Shown: one piece after another, positions 18,908 through 27,684 of the stretch
Layout of the letters: the number at the start of each line of letters is the position of its first letter
How positions within the stretch are numbered: the first letter of the stretch is position 1
Assembly (NCBI GenBank): GCA_020073565.1
Contig: JAIQEY010000001.1
Span: 171,434 to 235,433 of the forward strand
Direction of reading: 5' to 3'
DNA: 64,000 nucleotides
Source: Terriglobia bacterium
Lineage (GTDB): Bacteria; Acidobacteriota; Terriglobia; Terriglobales; Acidobacteriaceae
Program-made: the position numbers and the translations under genes
Notes under the pieces: model-generated
Seen by the model: the letters and a program-made list of their open reading frames with translations, nothing else
What the model was told of the DNA's origin: nothing
Databases searched by the model: none

Positions 18908-20275
18908 TCAGGACTTCACGGCCGCATCCGCCAGCGAGTACACGGCTTCCTTAAAAACCCGCCCTCGATGTTCGTAACTCTGGAACTGGTCGAAGCTGGC
19001 GCAGGCTGGCGCGAGCAGCACGACATCGCCCGCAGCGGCGGATTCACTCGCCCGGCGGATGGCGACCTCCAAAGTTTCTGCGTGATCCACCTCCGCAGCG
19101 CCCCGAATCTGCGATTCGATCTTCGTCGCGGCCGCTCCGATGGTGTACACGCGCTTCACACGCTGGCGCAGCAACTCGTTGAGCACCGTGTAGTCACTGC
19201 CCTTGTCCTTGCCGCCCAGGATCAGATGGATGTTGGCGGGAAACGACTCCAGCGCCTTAATGGTCGCGTCCACGTTAGTGGCCTTGGAATCGTTGTAGTA
19301 GTCCACGCCCGCGATCTTCGTTACAAATTCGAGGCGATGCTCCACGGCTTTGAAGTTCCGGACGGCTTCGCGAATCTGGCCCGGCTCACAGCCCACCAGC
19401 GCGCCGATGGCAACCCCCGCCAGCACATTCTCCAGATTGTGAGCGCCTTTCAGCGGGATTTCGGCGAGTGGCATGATCTCGCGCTCGCGTTGGCCGTCTC
19501 GGAAAAAGATGTGTGCCTCGCGGACGAAGGCCCCTTTCTCAACGGTCTTCTTCCGGCTGAACCAGTACAGTTGAGCCCGCATACGGTCTGCTAATCCGGC
19601 AGTGGTCGCGTCGTCGGTGTCGAGGACGGTGAAATCGTCCGGCTTCTGATTCTCGAAGATGCGCGCCTTGGCGTTTACGTAATTTGCAAACGTCTTGTGT
19701 CGGTCGAGATGATCGGGCGTGATGTTCAGGATTACCGAAATGCGCGGATGGAAGGTGACGATCGTCTCCAGTTGAAAGCTGGAAACCTCGAGCACGATCC
19801 AGGTTTGGGACTTGGCTTGATCGACAAACGTAATTGCCGGGGTGCCGATGTTGCCGCCAACCAGCGTCGGGAATTTCCCGGCTGCGATAATCTCCCCGGC
19901 GAGCGAAGTGGTAGTGGTCTTGCCGTTCGCGCCGGTGATCGCGACGATGGGGCCGGCCAGAAACTGGGCGGCCAGTTCCAGTTCGCCGATGACCGGTTCT
20001 CCCATAGCGCGCGCCTGCTCCAATTGCGGCGCATCGAATGGCACGCCCGGGCTGACGACGATCAGGTCCTGTCCGCGGAACGTGCGATCGCCGTGGCCGC
20101 CAGTTTCCACCGTGATTCCATGGTCCAGCAACAGGAGAATTTCATTGCGGAGCTCTGCCTCGGGCTTCGAGTCGGAAACCGTGACCCGAGCGCCGCGCGA
20201 CTTCAGAAACAGAGCCGACGCCACTCCGGACTTGCCCAAGCCGACAACGAGGACGCGTTTGTTCGTGAGTTCCAT
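18908..20275 (-). CDS. murD: UDP-MurNAc-L-Ala--D-Glu ligase MurD
   Basis: The protein has 455 residues. It has the N-terminal Rossmann-like VLVVGLGKSGVASALFL, the ATP loop ITGANGKTTTTSLAG (about residue 115), NITPDHLDRHKTFANYVNAK, and the C-domain VDYYNDSKATNVDATIKAL followed by HLILGGKDKGSDY. It adds D-Glu to UDP-MurNAc-L-Ala in the cytoplasm. The ATG at 20275 is taken as the start; a TTG immediately before it (20278) is in frame. A 28-bp perfect inverted repeat separates it from mraY. Confidence 0.97.
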   Translation of the reverse strand: MELTNKRVLVVGLGKSGVASALFLKSRGARVTVSDSKPEAELRNEILLLLDHGITVETGGHGDRTFRGQDLIVVSPGVPFDAPQLEQARAMGEPVIGELELAAQFLAGPIVAITGANGKTTTTSLAGEIIAAGKFPTLVGGNIGTPAITFVDQAKSQTWIVLEVSSFQLETIVTFHPRISVILNITPDHLDRHKTFANYVNAKARIFENQKPDDFTVLDTDDATTAGLADRMRAQLYWFSRKKTVEKGAFVREAHIFFRDGQREREIMPLAEIPLKGAHNLENVLAGVAIGALVGCEPGQIREAVRNFKAVEHRLEFVTKIAGVDYYNDSKATNVDATIKALESFPANIHLILGGKDKGSDYTVLNELLRQRVKRVYTIGAAATKIESQIRGAAEVDHAETLEVAIRRASESAAAGDVVLLAPACASFDQFQSYEHRGRVFKEAVYSLADAAVKS

Positions 20276-20286
20276 CAAACCTATTT

Positions 20287-20364
20287 CACCACAGAGTCAC
20301 AGAGACACAGAGAAAAACCAATCAAGGCTCTTGGGGTTCTCTGTGTCTCTGTGACTCTGTGGTG
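20287..20364. repeat. 28-bp perfect inverted repeat between mraY and murD
   Basis: Left arm 20287-20314 (starts CACCACAGAGTCACAGAG) is perfectly complementary to right arm 20337-20364 (ends CTCTGTGACTCTGTGGTG) around a 22-nt loop. Each arm is built of iterated ACAGAG units. A related single arm lies at 45319-45351 near hfq. In the cluster transcript this would fold into a long hairpin between two essential cistrons, with no U-tract. Confidence 0.85.
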
Positions 20365-20368
20365 CAAT

Positions 20369-21502
20369 CTACCTTAGTTTCAGCGTCGTCAGGGCGAACA
20401 GCGCGAACACCAGCGATGCGATCCAGAAGCGCACAATCACTTTCGATTCCGACCAGCCCAGCAGCTCAAAATGGTGATGGATGGGCGCCATCTTGAAGAT
20501 ACGCTTCTTGCGCAGTTTATAGGAACCGACCTGCAGGATCACCGAGAGCGCCTCAATCACAAAAATTCCGCCTATAAAGGGCAGCAACAGCTCTTGCTTG
20601 ATCATGACGGCCACGGTTCCGATCGCCCCACCCAGCGCCAACGAACCGACGTCGCCCATGAACACTTCCGCGGGATGCGCGTTATACCACAGGAATCCGA
20701 TGGATGATCCGACCATAGCGCCGCAGAAGATCGCAAGTTCGCCGATCTGCGGCATGCGTGGGAGTTCCAGATACGTGGCAAACGTGGCATGACCACTGAC
20801 GTAGGTCAGAACCGCGAGCGCTCCGGCAGCGATCACCGTACAGCCGATGGCCAGGCCATCGAGGCCGTCGGTAAGATTCACAGCATTGCTGGAACCGACG
20901 ATTACGAGCACGACGAAAGCGACAAAGGGGGCGAATGCCAGCGGCCAGAGTTGCGGGTGAGCGGCCCACCTTTCGATCACCAGATCGGGCCGGAACTGCT
21001 TGAAGAACGGGACTACCAGCTTGGTCGAGTACAGTCCGCGGTATTGCAGGGCGATGAGGGCAATCGCAATCAAGACGCTGGTGCCAATCTGGTAGCCGAG
21101 CTTGGCGCGTCCGGTTAAGCCGAGGTTGCGGCGATGGACAACTTTGGTGTAGTCATCGGCAAAACCGATGGCGGCAAAAGCCGATGTCGAAAGCACGGCA
21201 ATCCAGACAAACGGATTGCTCAGGTCGGCCCAGAGCAGCGTCGGAACCAGGATGGCAATGGCGATCAGCAGGCCGCCCATGGTGGGCGTGCCGGCCTTTT
21301 TCTGGTGCGCCTGCGGGCCTTCTTCGCGGATGTACTGGCCGATCTGAAAATCACGCAGCCGCCGTATCACGATGGGGCCAACGATCAGGCCCGTAAAAAG
21401 CGCAGTAAGACTGGCGAAGGCAGTGCGAAACGTGAGATACCGGAAAATGCGGAAGGGCGGAAAATAGTGAAAGAGCTTCAGATAGAGCAGCCAGTAGAGC
21501 AA
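20369..21502 (-). CDS. mraY: Phospho-MurNAc-pentapeptide transferase MraY
   Basis: The protein has about 377 residues and ten membrane helices. Active-site motifs are GTPTMGG, then GFADDYTKV (the catalytic Asp pair), NLTDGLDGLAIGC, and the MAPIHHHFELLGWSE His cluster. It makes lipid I from UDP-MurNAc-pentapeptide and undecaprenyl phosphate. The start is taken as TTG at 21502, preceded by GGAGG four bases upstream, giving the typical N-terminus LLYWLLYLKLF. The frame is open to a GTG at 21547, but those 15 codons are translated iterated repeat (ENRELRTGV) and have no homologous character. It is separated from murF by that repeat. Confidence 0.96.
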   Translation of the reverse strand: MLYWLLYLKLFHYFPPFRIFRYLTFRTAFASLTALFTGLIVGPIVIRRLRDFQIGQYIREEGPQAHQKKAGTPTMGGLLIAIAILVPTLLWADLSNPFVWIAVLSTSAFAAIGFADDYTKVVHRRNLGLTGRAKLGYQIGTSVLIAIALIALQYRGLYSTKLVVPFFKQFRPDLVIERWAAHPQLWPLAFAPFVAFVVLVIVGSSNAVNLTDGLDGLAIGCTVIAAGALAVLTYVSGHATFATYLELPRMPQIGELAIFCGAMVGSSIGFLWYNAHPAEVFMGDVGSLALGGAIGTVAVMIKQELLLPFIGGIFVIEALSVILQVGSYKLRKKRIFKMAPIHHHFELLGWSESKVIVRFWIASLVFALFALTTLKLR

Positions 21503-21512
21503 TCCGCCTCCG

Positions 21513-21543
21513 ACTCCAGTTCTCAGTTCTCGGTTCTCAGTTT
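21513..21543. repeat. Iterated TTCTCAG repeat overlapping the murF stop codon
   Basis: AGTTCTCAGTTCTCGGTTCT plus CAGTTT forms four near-identical 7-8-bp units. The murF stop codon (21537-21539) lies inside the array, and the array supplies the DNA just upstream of the mraY ribosome binding site. Confidence 0.65.
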
Positions 21544-22934
21544 CCACCGCCTAGGGCGGAGGGAACGCCGATTTTTTGTTGCCACACTTCGAGAGCTTTT
21601 TCCAGTTTCACGCCGCGGGAGGCCTTCAGCAATACGGCGTCGCCATCTCGCGTTTCACGAGCGAGCCACTCACCCGCTTCCTCAGGCGTTGGAACAAACT
21701 CTGCCTTCATACCCGCTGCTAGGGCAGCTTCCACCATCGGCTTTGCCAAGCCGCGCACGCCTAGCAAGAACTCGAGTTTACAGCCGGCGATGTAGCGCCC
21801 GCAGTCACGATGCAATTGCTCGCCCGATGTACCGAGTTCCAGCATCTCTCCGGCGACAACAATCCGGCGCCGAGCGGGCATCGCTGCCAGAGTGTCCACC
21901 GCCGCCGCCAGCGCCCTCGGACTGGAATTGTAGCAATCGTACAGCACCGTGATATTACCCACTTGGACGACCTGCCCGCGTTTGTCGGCAGCTTGAAGAG
22001 ACGGCAAAGCACTTGCAACCTCTGACTCCGTGACGCCATGCTCGACGGCAACCGCAGCGGCGGCAAGAACGTTGCACACATTGTGCTGGCCCAGCAGCGG
22101 GCTGCACACGGGCTGTCGTACGCCATGACAAACCAGATCGAAGCTGGTGCCTTCCGCACCGATCACCTTGATGTTTTCCGCGCGGATGTCGGCCGCAGCG
22201 TTCAGACCAAATAGAATGACTCTGCCTTTGAAATCGCGGCCAAACTGGGAAACGTATTCGTCATCCGCATTCAGAACGGCTGTGCCTCCGTGTGGAAGCG
22301 CCTCGATCAGTTCGTACTTGGCGCGTGCGATTCCGGCGATGGAATCAAAGTACTCCAGATGCACGGGGGCGACCGTGGTCACAACTCCTTCGTTGGGCCG
22401 CGCAATGCGGGCCAGCGCTGCGATCTCGCCGGCATGCGACATCCCCATCTCGATCACCGACAGATCGTACTCCGGCTCCAGTGTCAGCAAGCCCAGCGGA
22501 AGACCAAAGTGATTGTTGAAGTTGCCCTTGGTGCGGTGCACACGATGCCGCACCGAAAGCAGATGGGCCATCGCTTCCTTGGTAGTGGTCTTGCCCATCG
22601 AGCCGGTGATACCGATGGCGGTCTTGCCCCACAGTTTTCGCACGGCTGTGGCAAGCGTCTGCAGCGCAACCAGCGTGTCATCGACCGCCAGCAGGCCCTT
22701 GCGCGACGAATAACGCGGCCACTGATCTTTTCGGACGACCGCTCCGATGGCCCCCACGCTCAACGCCTGGTCGACAAAGTCGTGCCCGTCGAAACGTTCG
22801 CCCTTGACCGCAAAAAAAAGTTCGTCCGTCTGCACCGTGCGGGAGTCGATCGAATATCCCAGCGCGATGGCGCGAGCGTCGTAATCGCCGGTGGCAGCAA
22901 CGAATTCCGCGATTCGCGCCAGAGACAGCTTCAT
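21537..22934 (-). CDS. murF: UDP-MurNAc-tripeptide--D-Ala-D-Ala ligase MurF
   Basis: The protein has 465 residues. It contains SRTVQTDELFFAVKGERFDGH, the ATP loop ITGSMGKTTTKEAMAHLL (about residue 110), KGNFNNHFGLPLGLL, VIEMGMSHAGEI, and the C-domain LYDCYNSSPRALAAAVDTLA. It adds D-Ala-D-Ala to the UDP-MurNAc tripeptide. Its start codon overlaps the murE stop by four bases (ATGA), implying translational coupling. Its stop codon lies within an iterated repeat. Confidence 0.97.
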   Translation of the reverse strand: MKLSLARIAEFVAATGDYDARAIALGYSIDSRTVQTDELFFAVKGERFDGHDFVDQALSVGAIGAVVRKDQWPRYSSRKGLLAVDDTLVALQTLATAVRKLWGKTAIGITGSMGKTTTKEAMAHLLSVRHRVHRTKGNFNNHFGLPLGLLTLEPEYDLSVIEMGMSHAGEIAALARIARPNEGVVTTVAPVHLEYFDSIAGIARAKYELIEALPHGGTAVLNADDEYVSQFGRDFKGRVILFGLNAAADIRAENIKVIGAEGTSFDLVCHGVRQPVCSPLLGQHNVCNVLAAAAVAVEHGVTESEVASALPSLQAADKRGQVVQVGNITVLYDCYNSSPRALAAAVDTLAAMPARRRIVVAGEMLELGTSGEQLHRDCGRYIAGCKLEFLLGVRGLAKPMVEAALAAGMKAEFVPTPEEAGEWLARETRDGDAVLLKASRGVKLEKALEVWQQKIGVPSALGGGN

Positions 22935-24460
22935 GCTCTCGTCCCCGCGCCGCTGGCCCGGACCGCGTTTTCACAGTCATAGCCAAGGGCTTTGAGCGTT
23001 TCGCGCGCGACCTCGACATCGTCAAAAGGAATCGTGCCTTCCTTGGTGACCTGCACTTTCTCATGTCCCTTGCCGGCCAGGAGGACGATATCGCCCGGCC
23101 CCGCTTGTTGCAGCGCCATGCCGATCGCCTTGCGTCGATCTGGTTCGATCACGTACTTCGTGCCGGACTTTTGCAGTCCAACCAGCGCGTCATTCATGAT
23201 GGCGAGCGGATCCTCCGAGCGCGGGTTGTCGGAGGTCAATACCACAAAATCGCTTCCCTTCCCAGCAGCATCCCCCATCAGTGGGCGCTTGGTGCGATCG
23301 CGATCGCCGCCGCAGCCGAAAAGGGTAATGACTTTGCCTTTGAGTCCTGCGCGCACGACAAAATCACGGGACAGGGCAGTCAGGTTACGGAGCGCATCGT
23401 CGGTGTGAGCGTAGTCCACCGCGACCGTGAACGGCTGTCCGCAGTCCACGCGCTCAAAGCGTCCGGGGACCCGCGTGAGTTCGAACACGCCTTTCGCAAT
23501 GGCCTCCACAGGACAGTTGCGCGCGTACCCGGCTGCCGAGGCCGCGAGGATGTTGTACACATTCACGTTGCCGATCAGCGGCGACCACACGGCAATCACT
23601 CCTCCGGGCGTTACCATCTGAAAGCGCGTGCCGTGTGACGTGATTTCAACCGCCTCGGCGTGGAAGTCGCCGGAGGTCAACCCGTAGGAGAGCACCTGCG
23701 AGCTATTCTTCTTACTAACCGCCAGCAATTGCCGTCCGGAGTCGTCTTCAATATTGATGATGGCGGTGCGCGGCGGCTCAGTCCCGCAGCCTTCAAACAG
23801 CACCTGCTTCGCCCGGAAATATTCGTTCATCGTGCCGTGGTAGTCGAGATGATCGCGGGTGAGGTTGGTAAACACGGCGACATCGAACGGAATTCCGAAG
23901 ATCCTTTGCTGGTCGAGCGCGTGCGAAGAAACCTCCATCACCGATTCGGTCACACCCTCGCTCAATCCGTCGGCGAGGAGGCGGCTCAGTTCGAGCGCTT
24001 CCGGAGTGGTGTGCGGCGCGGGAAGAACTTTCCCGGCAACGTGGTATTCGATCGTCCCCACCAGCGCGGTCTTGCGTCCGGCGGCACGGAGAATGGAGTC
24101 GATCAGGAAAGCAGTAGTGCTCTTGCCGTTGGTCCCCGTGATTCCCGTGTTCGCGATGCGTTCGGCAGGCCGCTTGCAGAAATTCGCGCTCAGGCGGGCT
24201 AGCGCGCGCCGTCCGTGCGGAACTTGTGCCCAAGCGACTCCGGGACGCGGTTGCTCATTGGCGGAGTCCGTGACGATCGCGACGGCTCCGGCTGCGAGGG
24301 CTTGATCGATGTAGCGATTGCCGTCGCTGGTTTCGCCCTTCATGGCGACGAAAACGCTCCCCTGCTTAACGCAGCGGGAATCGTACTCCACTCCACTGAC
24401 GGCGGGATTGCCGCTTTGGGAGAGGATTTCCGCGCCCTCGAGCAGTTGTCGGAAAGTCAT
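22931..24460 (-). CDS. murE: UDP-MurNAc-dipeptide--meso-DAP ligase MurE
   Basis: The protein has 509 residues. It contains YDSRCVKQGSVFVAMKGETSDG, the ATP loop ITGTNGKSTTAFLIDSIL, MEVSSHALDQQRIFGI, NLTRDHLDYHGTM, VDYAHTDDALRNL and the amino-acid specificity motif LTSDNPRSEDP. DNPR at this place is the signature of enzymes adding meso-diaminopimelate rather than lysine, so the organism should have DAP-type peptidoglycan. It overlaps murF by four bases and follows ftsI by 53 bp. Confidence 0.98.
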   Translation of the reverse strand: MTFRQLLEGAEILSQSGNPAVSGVEYDSRCVKQGSVFVAMKGETSDGNRYIDQALAAGAVAIVTDSANEQPRPGVAWAQVPHGRRALARLSANFCKRPAERIANTGITGTNGKSTTAFLIDSILRAAGRKTALVGTIEYHVAGKVLPAPHTTPEALELSRLLADGLSEGVTESVMEVSSHALDQQRIFGIPFDVAVFTNLTRDHLDYHGTMNEYFRAKQVLFEGCGTEPPRTAIINIEDDSGRQLLAVSKKNSSQVLSYGLTSGDFHAEAVEITSHGTRFQMVTPGGVIAVWSPLIGNVNVYNILAASAAGYARNCPVEAIAKGVFELTRVPGRFERVDCGQPFTVAVDYAHTDDALRNLTALSRDFVVRAGLKGKVITLFGCGGDRDRTKRPLMGDAAGKGSDFVVLTSDNPRSEDPLAIMNDALVGLQKSGTKYVIEPDRRKAIGMALQQAGPGDIVLLAGKGHEKVQVTKEGTIPFDDVEVARETLKALGYDCENAVRASGAGTRA

Positions 24461-24513
24461 TGGAGTGATTATAAACAGCCGCGCTTCGCGGCACGTTGGT
24501 TGACCGCAAGGGG

Positions 24514-26682
24514 CTATCTTCCAAATCGCACGGTGACGCGCGATCCGGCTGCAACGTGCGATCCGGGCAAAGGCGACTGCTCCTGCGCGATCCCGCTGCC
24601 AATCGCGTCGAGATCCAGGCCGGCGTCTTGAGCCGCCTCAACTGCAGCGCGCACACTCTTTCCCAGGAACGAAGGGACCGCGATTCCACCCTCCTCCACT
24701 TCCAGGACTACGGTTCCGCTGGTTGGCAGGTTCGGAACCGGAGAGTCATCCGGTTTTGAGGATGGCGTTGCAGGCCCGGCTGAAGCCAGCACCGTCGGAT
24801 CTTTTTGTGTCAGAGATGCGGGTATGACCTGCGTCATAGTCGCGGACGGCTTCGCAGTTGCCGGCGCGTTCGATGGTTCGCCAGCCTCCGCCATATCCAG
24901 CGGCGCACCCAAGTGATCCGGCGAACTTTCTTCCAGATTGGTGTCACTGGCTTTGCGCTGCGCTAACAGAACCTGGCGGCTGGGCGGTAGTTCGACGTCG
25001 TGCGGTACGTGCAGATATTCGAGCACCTGTTGCGTGATCCGCTGGAATACCGGAGCGGAAACCTGGCCGCCCTGGTGCAAGCCGACCGCGGAATCGAGAA
25101 TCACCGCCACAGCAATCTGTGGATTATTGATAGGGGCAAATCCGGCAAACGAGGCAACGTACTTCGTCTTCGAGTAAGTGCCGGTAGCGGGATCCACTTT
25201 TTGCGCAGTCCCGGTCTTACCCGCCGCACTGTAGCCTTCCAGCAGCGCCCGGCGGCCCGTGCCGTGCAACACCACGCCCTGCAACATTTGGCGCATTTGC
25301 GCAGCGGTCAGCGACGAGATGACGCGCACCCCGTCCGCCGGCTGGAAGGAAATTCTTTGCGGAGTAGTCTGCGGCTCAATCGTCCCCGCAACGATGCGCG
25401 GCGGAATACGAACTCCGTCGTTGGCAATGGTCGAGACGAGTGAAGTCAATTGCAGCGGCGAGATCCCGATCTCTTGGCCCATCGAAATAGCCCCGATGGA
25501 TACTTTCGACCAGCGGCTCACCGGCTTGGTCAAGCCCGGAGTTTCTCCCGGAAGCTCGATCCCCGTCCGCTGGCCGAAGCCGAAGGCGCGAATGTATTTG
25601 TAGAATCGATCCTCTCCCAGCCGCAGCGCAACCTTGATCGCGCCCACGTCGCTCGACTCCGCCAGAATGTCGGCGACCGAAAGCACACCGTGCGGCTTGC
25701 TGTCGTGGATGCGCATGCCGTTGATGACAATCGACCCCATCTGGCAATCGAACATTTCGTCCGGGTGCGTGACTTTTTCTTCGAGGCCGGCTGAGATCGT
25801 CACAGTCTTGAACGTTGAGCCGGGCTCGTAAACGTCGCTGACCGCGCGGTTCTTCAATGCTTCGTTGCGGATTTCTTTCCGGATGTTGGGATTGAACGTA
25901 GGCCGGTTGGCCAGCGCCAGGATTTCGCCGGTGTGCGGGTTTTCCACGATCACCGTGCCCGCGATGGCATGCGTTTCATCCATCGCACGCTCCAGTTCGC
26001 GTTCGGCGACGTACTGGATATTCTGATCAATCGTCAGGACTACATTGTTGCCCGCCTCCGGCTGCTTTTCGACGCTCGCGAACCAGCGCTTGCGCGCATC
26101 GACGGAAATCATCAGCTTGCCAGGCTTGCCCTGGAGTTCGGAGTTGAACTGCCGTTCGATGCCGCTCAGCCCCTGATCGTCGGTGCCGACATAACCGAGC
26201 ACCTGAGCCGCCAGATCTCGCTTGGGATAGAAACGCTTGGGCTCCTTCTGGAAGTGGATGCCTTGCAGGTTGAGCGAGCGCATCCGCTCGACACTTTCGG
26301 CATCGGCTTTGCGAGCAACCCAGCAAAAAGTCTTGTGCGCCCGGCAATCCGCCAACACCACACGCGGGTCATCCTTTGTAATGCGCGTAATCAGGCTGAC
26401 GGTGTTGGGAAGGTCGGGAATCTCCGTGGGCACGGCGAAGACCGAATCCACCTGGATCGACATGGCCAACTCGCGGCCCGCCCGGTCGTAAATGATTCCC
26501 CGCTTCGGCGAGAGGTCAAAGCTGCGCTGTTGCTGGTGCTGGGCGCGGTGCTGGAAATCTCCGTAGCAGAAAATCTGCAGGTAGACCAACCGCAGGCAAA
26601 TAGCCAGCAGCCACAGGCAGAGCAATCCGGACAAGGCGTAGAGCCTGAAGCGCGCGCCGGTGGGATACGGGTTTGCGGCCAC
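24514..26682 (-). CDS. ftsI: Division transpeptidase FtsI (class B PBP) with C-terminal PASTA domain
   Basis: The protein has 722 residues. A membrane anchor (LYALSGLLCLWLLAICLRLVYL) is followed by the PBP dimerisation region beginning RGIIYDRAGRELA. The transpeptidase domain carries S289-T-F-K292, S343-S-D345 and K489-T-G491. A linker of about 90 residues rich in Pro, Ser and Ala leads to a single PASTA domain (VPSFLGKSVRAAVEAAQDAG, then ending SRVTVRFGR). It crosslinks septal peptidoglycan with FtsW. The second motif has Asp where SxN is usual. PASTA domains are more typical of Gram-positive PBPs and of SpoVD-type enzymes. The start is GTG at 26682 with AGGAA upstream. Confidence 0.96.
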   Translation of the reverse strand: MAANPYPTGARFRLYALSGLLCLWLLAICLRLVYLQIFCYGDFQHRAQHQQQRSFDLSPKRGIIYDRAGRELAMSIQVDSVFAVPTEIPDLPNTVSLITRITKDDPRVVLADCRAHKTFCWVARKADAESVERMRSLNLQGIHFQKEPKRFYPKRDLAAQVLGYVGTDDQGLSGIERQFNSELQGKPGKLMISVDARKRWFASVEKQPEAGNNVVLTIDQNIQYVAERELERAMDETHAIAGTVIVENPHTGEILALANRPTFNPNIRKEIRNEALKNRAVSDVYEPGSTFKTVTISAGLEEKVTHPDEMFDCQMGSIVINGMRIHDSKPHGVLSVADILAESSDVGAIKVALRLGEDRFYKYIRAFGFGQRTGIELPGETPGLTKPVSRWSKVSIGAISMGQEIGISPLQLTSLVSTIANDGVRIPPRIVAGTIEPQTTPQRISFQPADGVRVISSLTAAQMRQMLQGVVLHGTGRRALLEGYSAAGKTGTAQKVDPATGTYSKTKYVASFAGFAPINNPQIAVAVILDSAVGLHQGGQVSAPVFQRITQQVLEYLHVPHDVELPPSRQVLLAQRKASDTNLEESSPDHLGAPLDMAEAGEPSNAPATAKPSATMTQVIPASLTQKDPTVLASAGPATPSSKPDDSPVPNLPTSGTVVLEVEEGGIAVPSFLGKSVRAAVEAAQDAGLDLDAIGSGIAQEQSPLPGSHVAAGSRVTVRFGR

Positions 26683-26728
26683 CTTTGTTCCTAGATAACT
26701 TCGGCGGCCCCGAAGAGCCGCCGCGAAG

Positions 26729-26797
26729 CAGCCCCTGAAGGGGCTGTGTAACCTACGCTCAACGGCATCGCTAAAGCGATACCCTGATACGAATCAA
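26729..26797. repeat. Two palindromic repeats between ftsL and ftsI
   Basis: CAGCCCCT, GA, AGGGGCTG (26729-26746) is a perfect 8-bp stem. GGCATCGCT, AA, AGCGATACC (26764-26783) followed by CTGATACGAATC is the second copy of the element at 17649, with one stem mismatch. A further GGCGGACA/TGTCCGCC pair at about 26806-26844 flanks CTGAGCAAGGTCGAAAGG. Confidence 0.65.
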
Positions 26798-26855
26798 GAG
26801 CGGCGGACAGAGCCTGCCCTGAGCAAGGTCGAAAGGAGTGTCCGCCCTACACAAA

Positions 26856-27308
26856 CTACCTGGCCGAAACCACCGACACTGGCGTCACGCTTGCCATTAC
26901 CGGTGTCGCAGTGTCGTCGCTCGCATCCATGCGGATCACCTGACCGGGTTGCGGCGACTGCAGGCCCAGCTTGCGAGCCATCACGTCGATTCGCTCCGGA
27001 TCGCGCAGCGACGCTTCTTCCAGGCGCAGGGCCCGGTTCATTTCCGTAAGGCCATCTCGCTCAGCTCGTAGCGACTCGATCTTGTACCCGTATTCAATGG
27101 CTCGAAAATGTTGCAATGCGTATCCCATCACCAGCAGGAATAGCAAGCAAAGCGCGATGCCAAAGTGCTTCATCTCGCGGGCCCGGCGCGGATCTTCGAC
27201 TTTCACCAGGCGTGAGTTGTCGATGGTTTTGCGAAAGTAAATCTCAGGAGTTCCGAGCCAGCAGGACTGGCGCCCGGTGCGAGAATAAGCGATGGCTGCG
27301 GCGTTCAT
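26856..27308 (-). CDS. ftsL: FtsL-type cell division protein
   Basis: The protein has 150 residues. A cytoplasmic N-terminus of about 47 residues is followed by one transmembrane helix (FGIALCLLFLLVMGYALQHF) and a periplasmic coiled coil (YGYKIESLRAERDGLTEMNR, ALRLEEASLRDPERIDVMAR) with the FtsL-like close KLGLQSPQPGQVIRMD. Size, topology and position between rsmH and ftsI are those of FtsL, which with FtsB and FtsQ activates FtsWI. Sequence conservation in this family is low, so the call rests mainly on architecture and position. Confidence 0.88.
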   Translation of the reverse strand: MNAAAIAYSRTGRQSCWLGTPEIYFRKTIDNSRLVKVEDPRRAREMKHFGIALCLLFLLVMGYALQHFRAIEYGYKIESLRAERDGLTEMNRALRLEEASLRDPERIDVMARKLGLQSPQPGQVIRMDASDDTATPVMASVTPVSVVSAR

Positions 27309-27311
27309 AGG

Positions 27312-27467
27312 TTATGCCACTCCGACGAGTCTGGAATCGTGGTTTGTGTTGCGCTGAACGGAATGGAACCGGGGTTCGATCTCCGTCATGTCGAGGTCTG
27401 GCGCTTTCGCTTCGGCGCGTTCCACCGTCGCGATCAGATCTTCAATCAGAGTGCCTGTAAACGTCAT
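27312..27467 (-). CDS. Small unrecognised ORF between rsmH and ftsL
   Basis: The ORF has 51 codons starting MTFTGTLIEDLIATVERAEA and ending SRLVGVA. It begins at an ATG at 27467 and stops three bases before the ftsL start. An AGGAA lies ten bases upstream of the ATG. The frame is open further to 27587, but the extra sequence (Arg/Lys-rich) does not look like protein. The first 30 residues are amphipathic-helical and acidic. The tight spacing to ftsL suggests either a real small protein or a coupling leader; no family recognised. Confidence 0.45.
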   Translation of the reverse strand: MTFTGTLIEDLIATVERAEAKAPDLDMTEIEPRFHSVQRNTNHDSRLVGVA

Positions 27468-27654
27468 GTTCAAAGTGTTCCTGTTTTTCTTCCGGACGCG
27501 GCCTTGTTTTGTCTGGCTTGGCCGCTCCGGAAAAACTCCACCACAGAGTTGCGACCTGTCCTTGCGGGACTTCGGTCGCCCTACCAAAATCTTTACCCGG
27601 CACGCTTTACAATCACCGCACCGGGAAGCCCGGCAGTTTCTCCGGACAAAATCA

Positions 27655-27680
27655 AGTAGCGCCGGCGTCTCGCCGGCAAC
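27655..27680. repeat. GCCGGCG-type palindrome at the 3' end of rsmH
   Basis: GTAGCGCCGGCG, TCT, CGCCGGCAAC is a short palindrome just beyond the rsmH stop codon. It is the reverse-complement counterpart of the element at 17694-17716. Confidence 0.5.
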
Positions 27681-27684
27681 GCTG

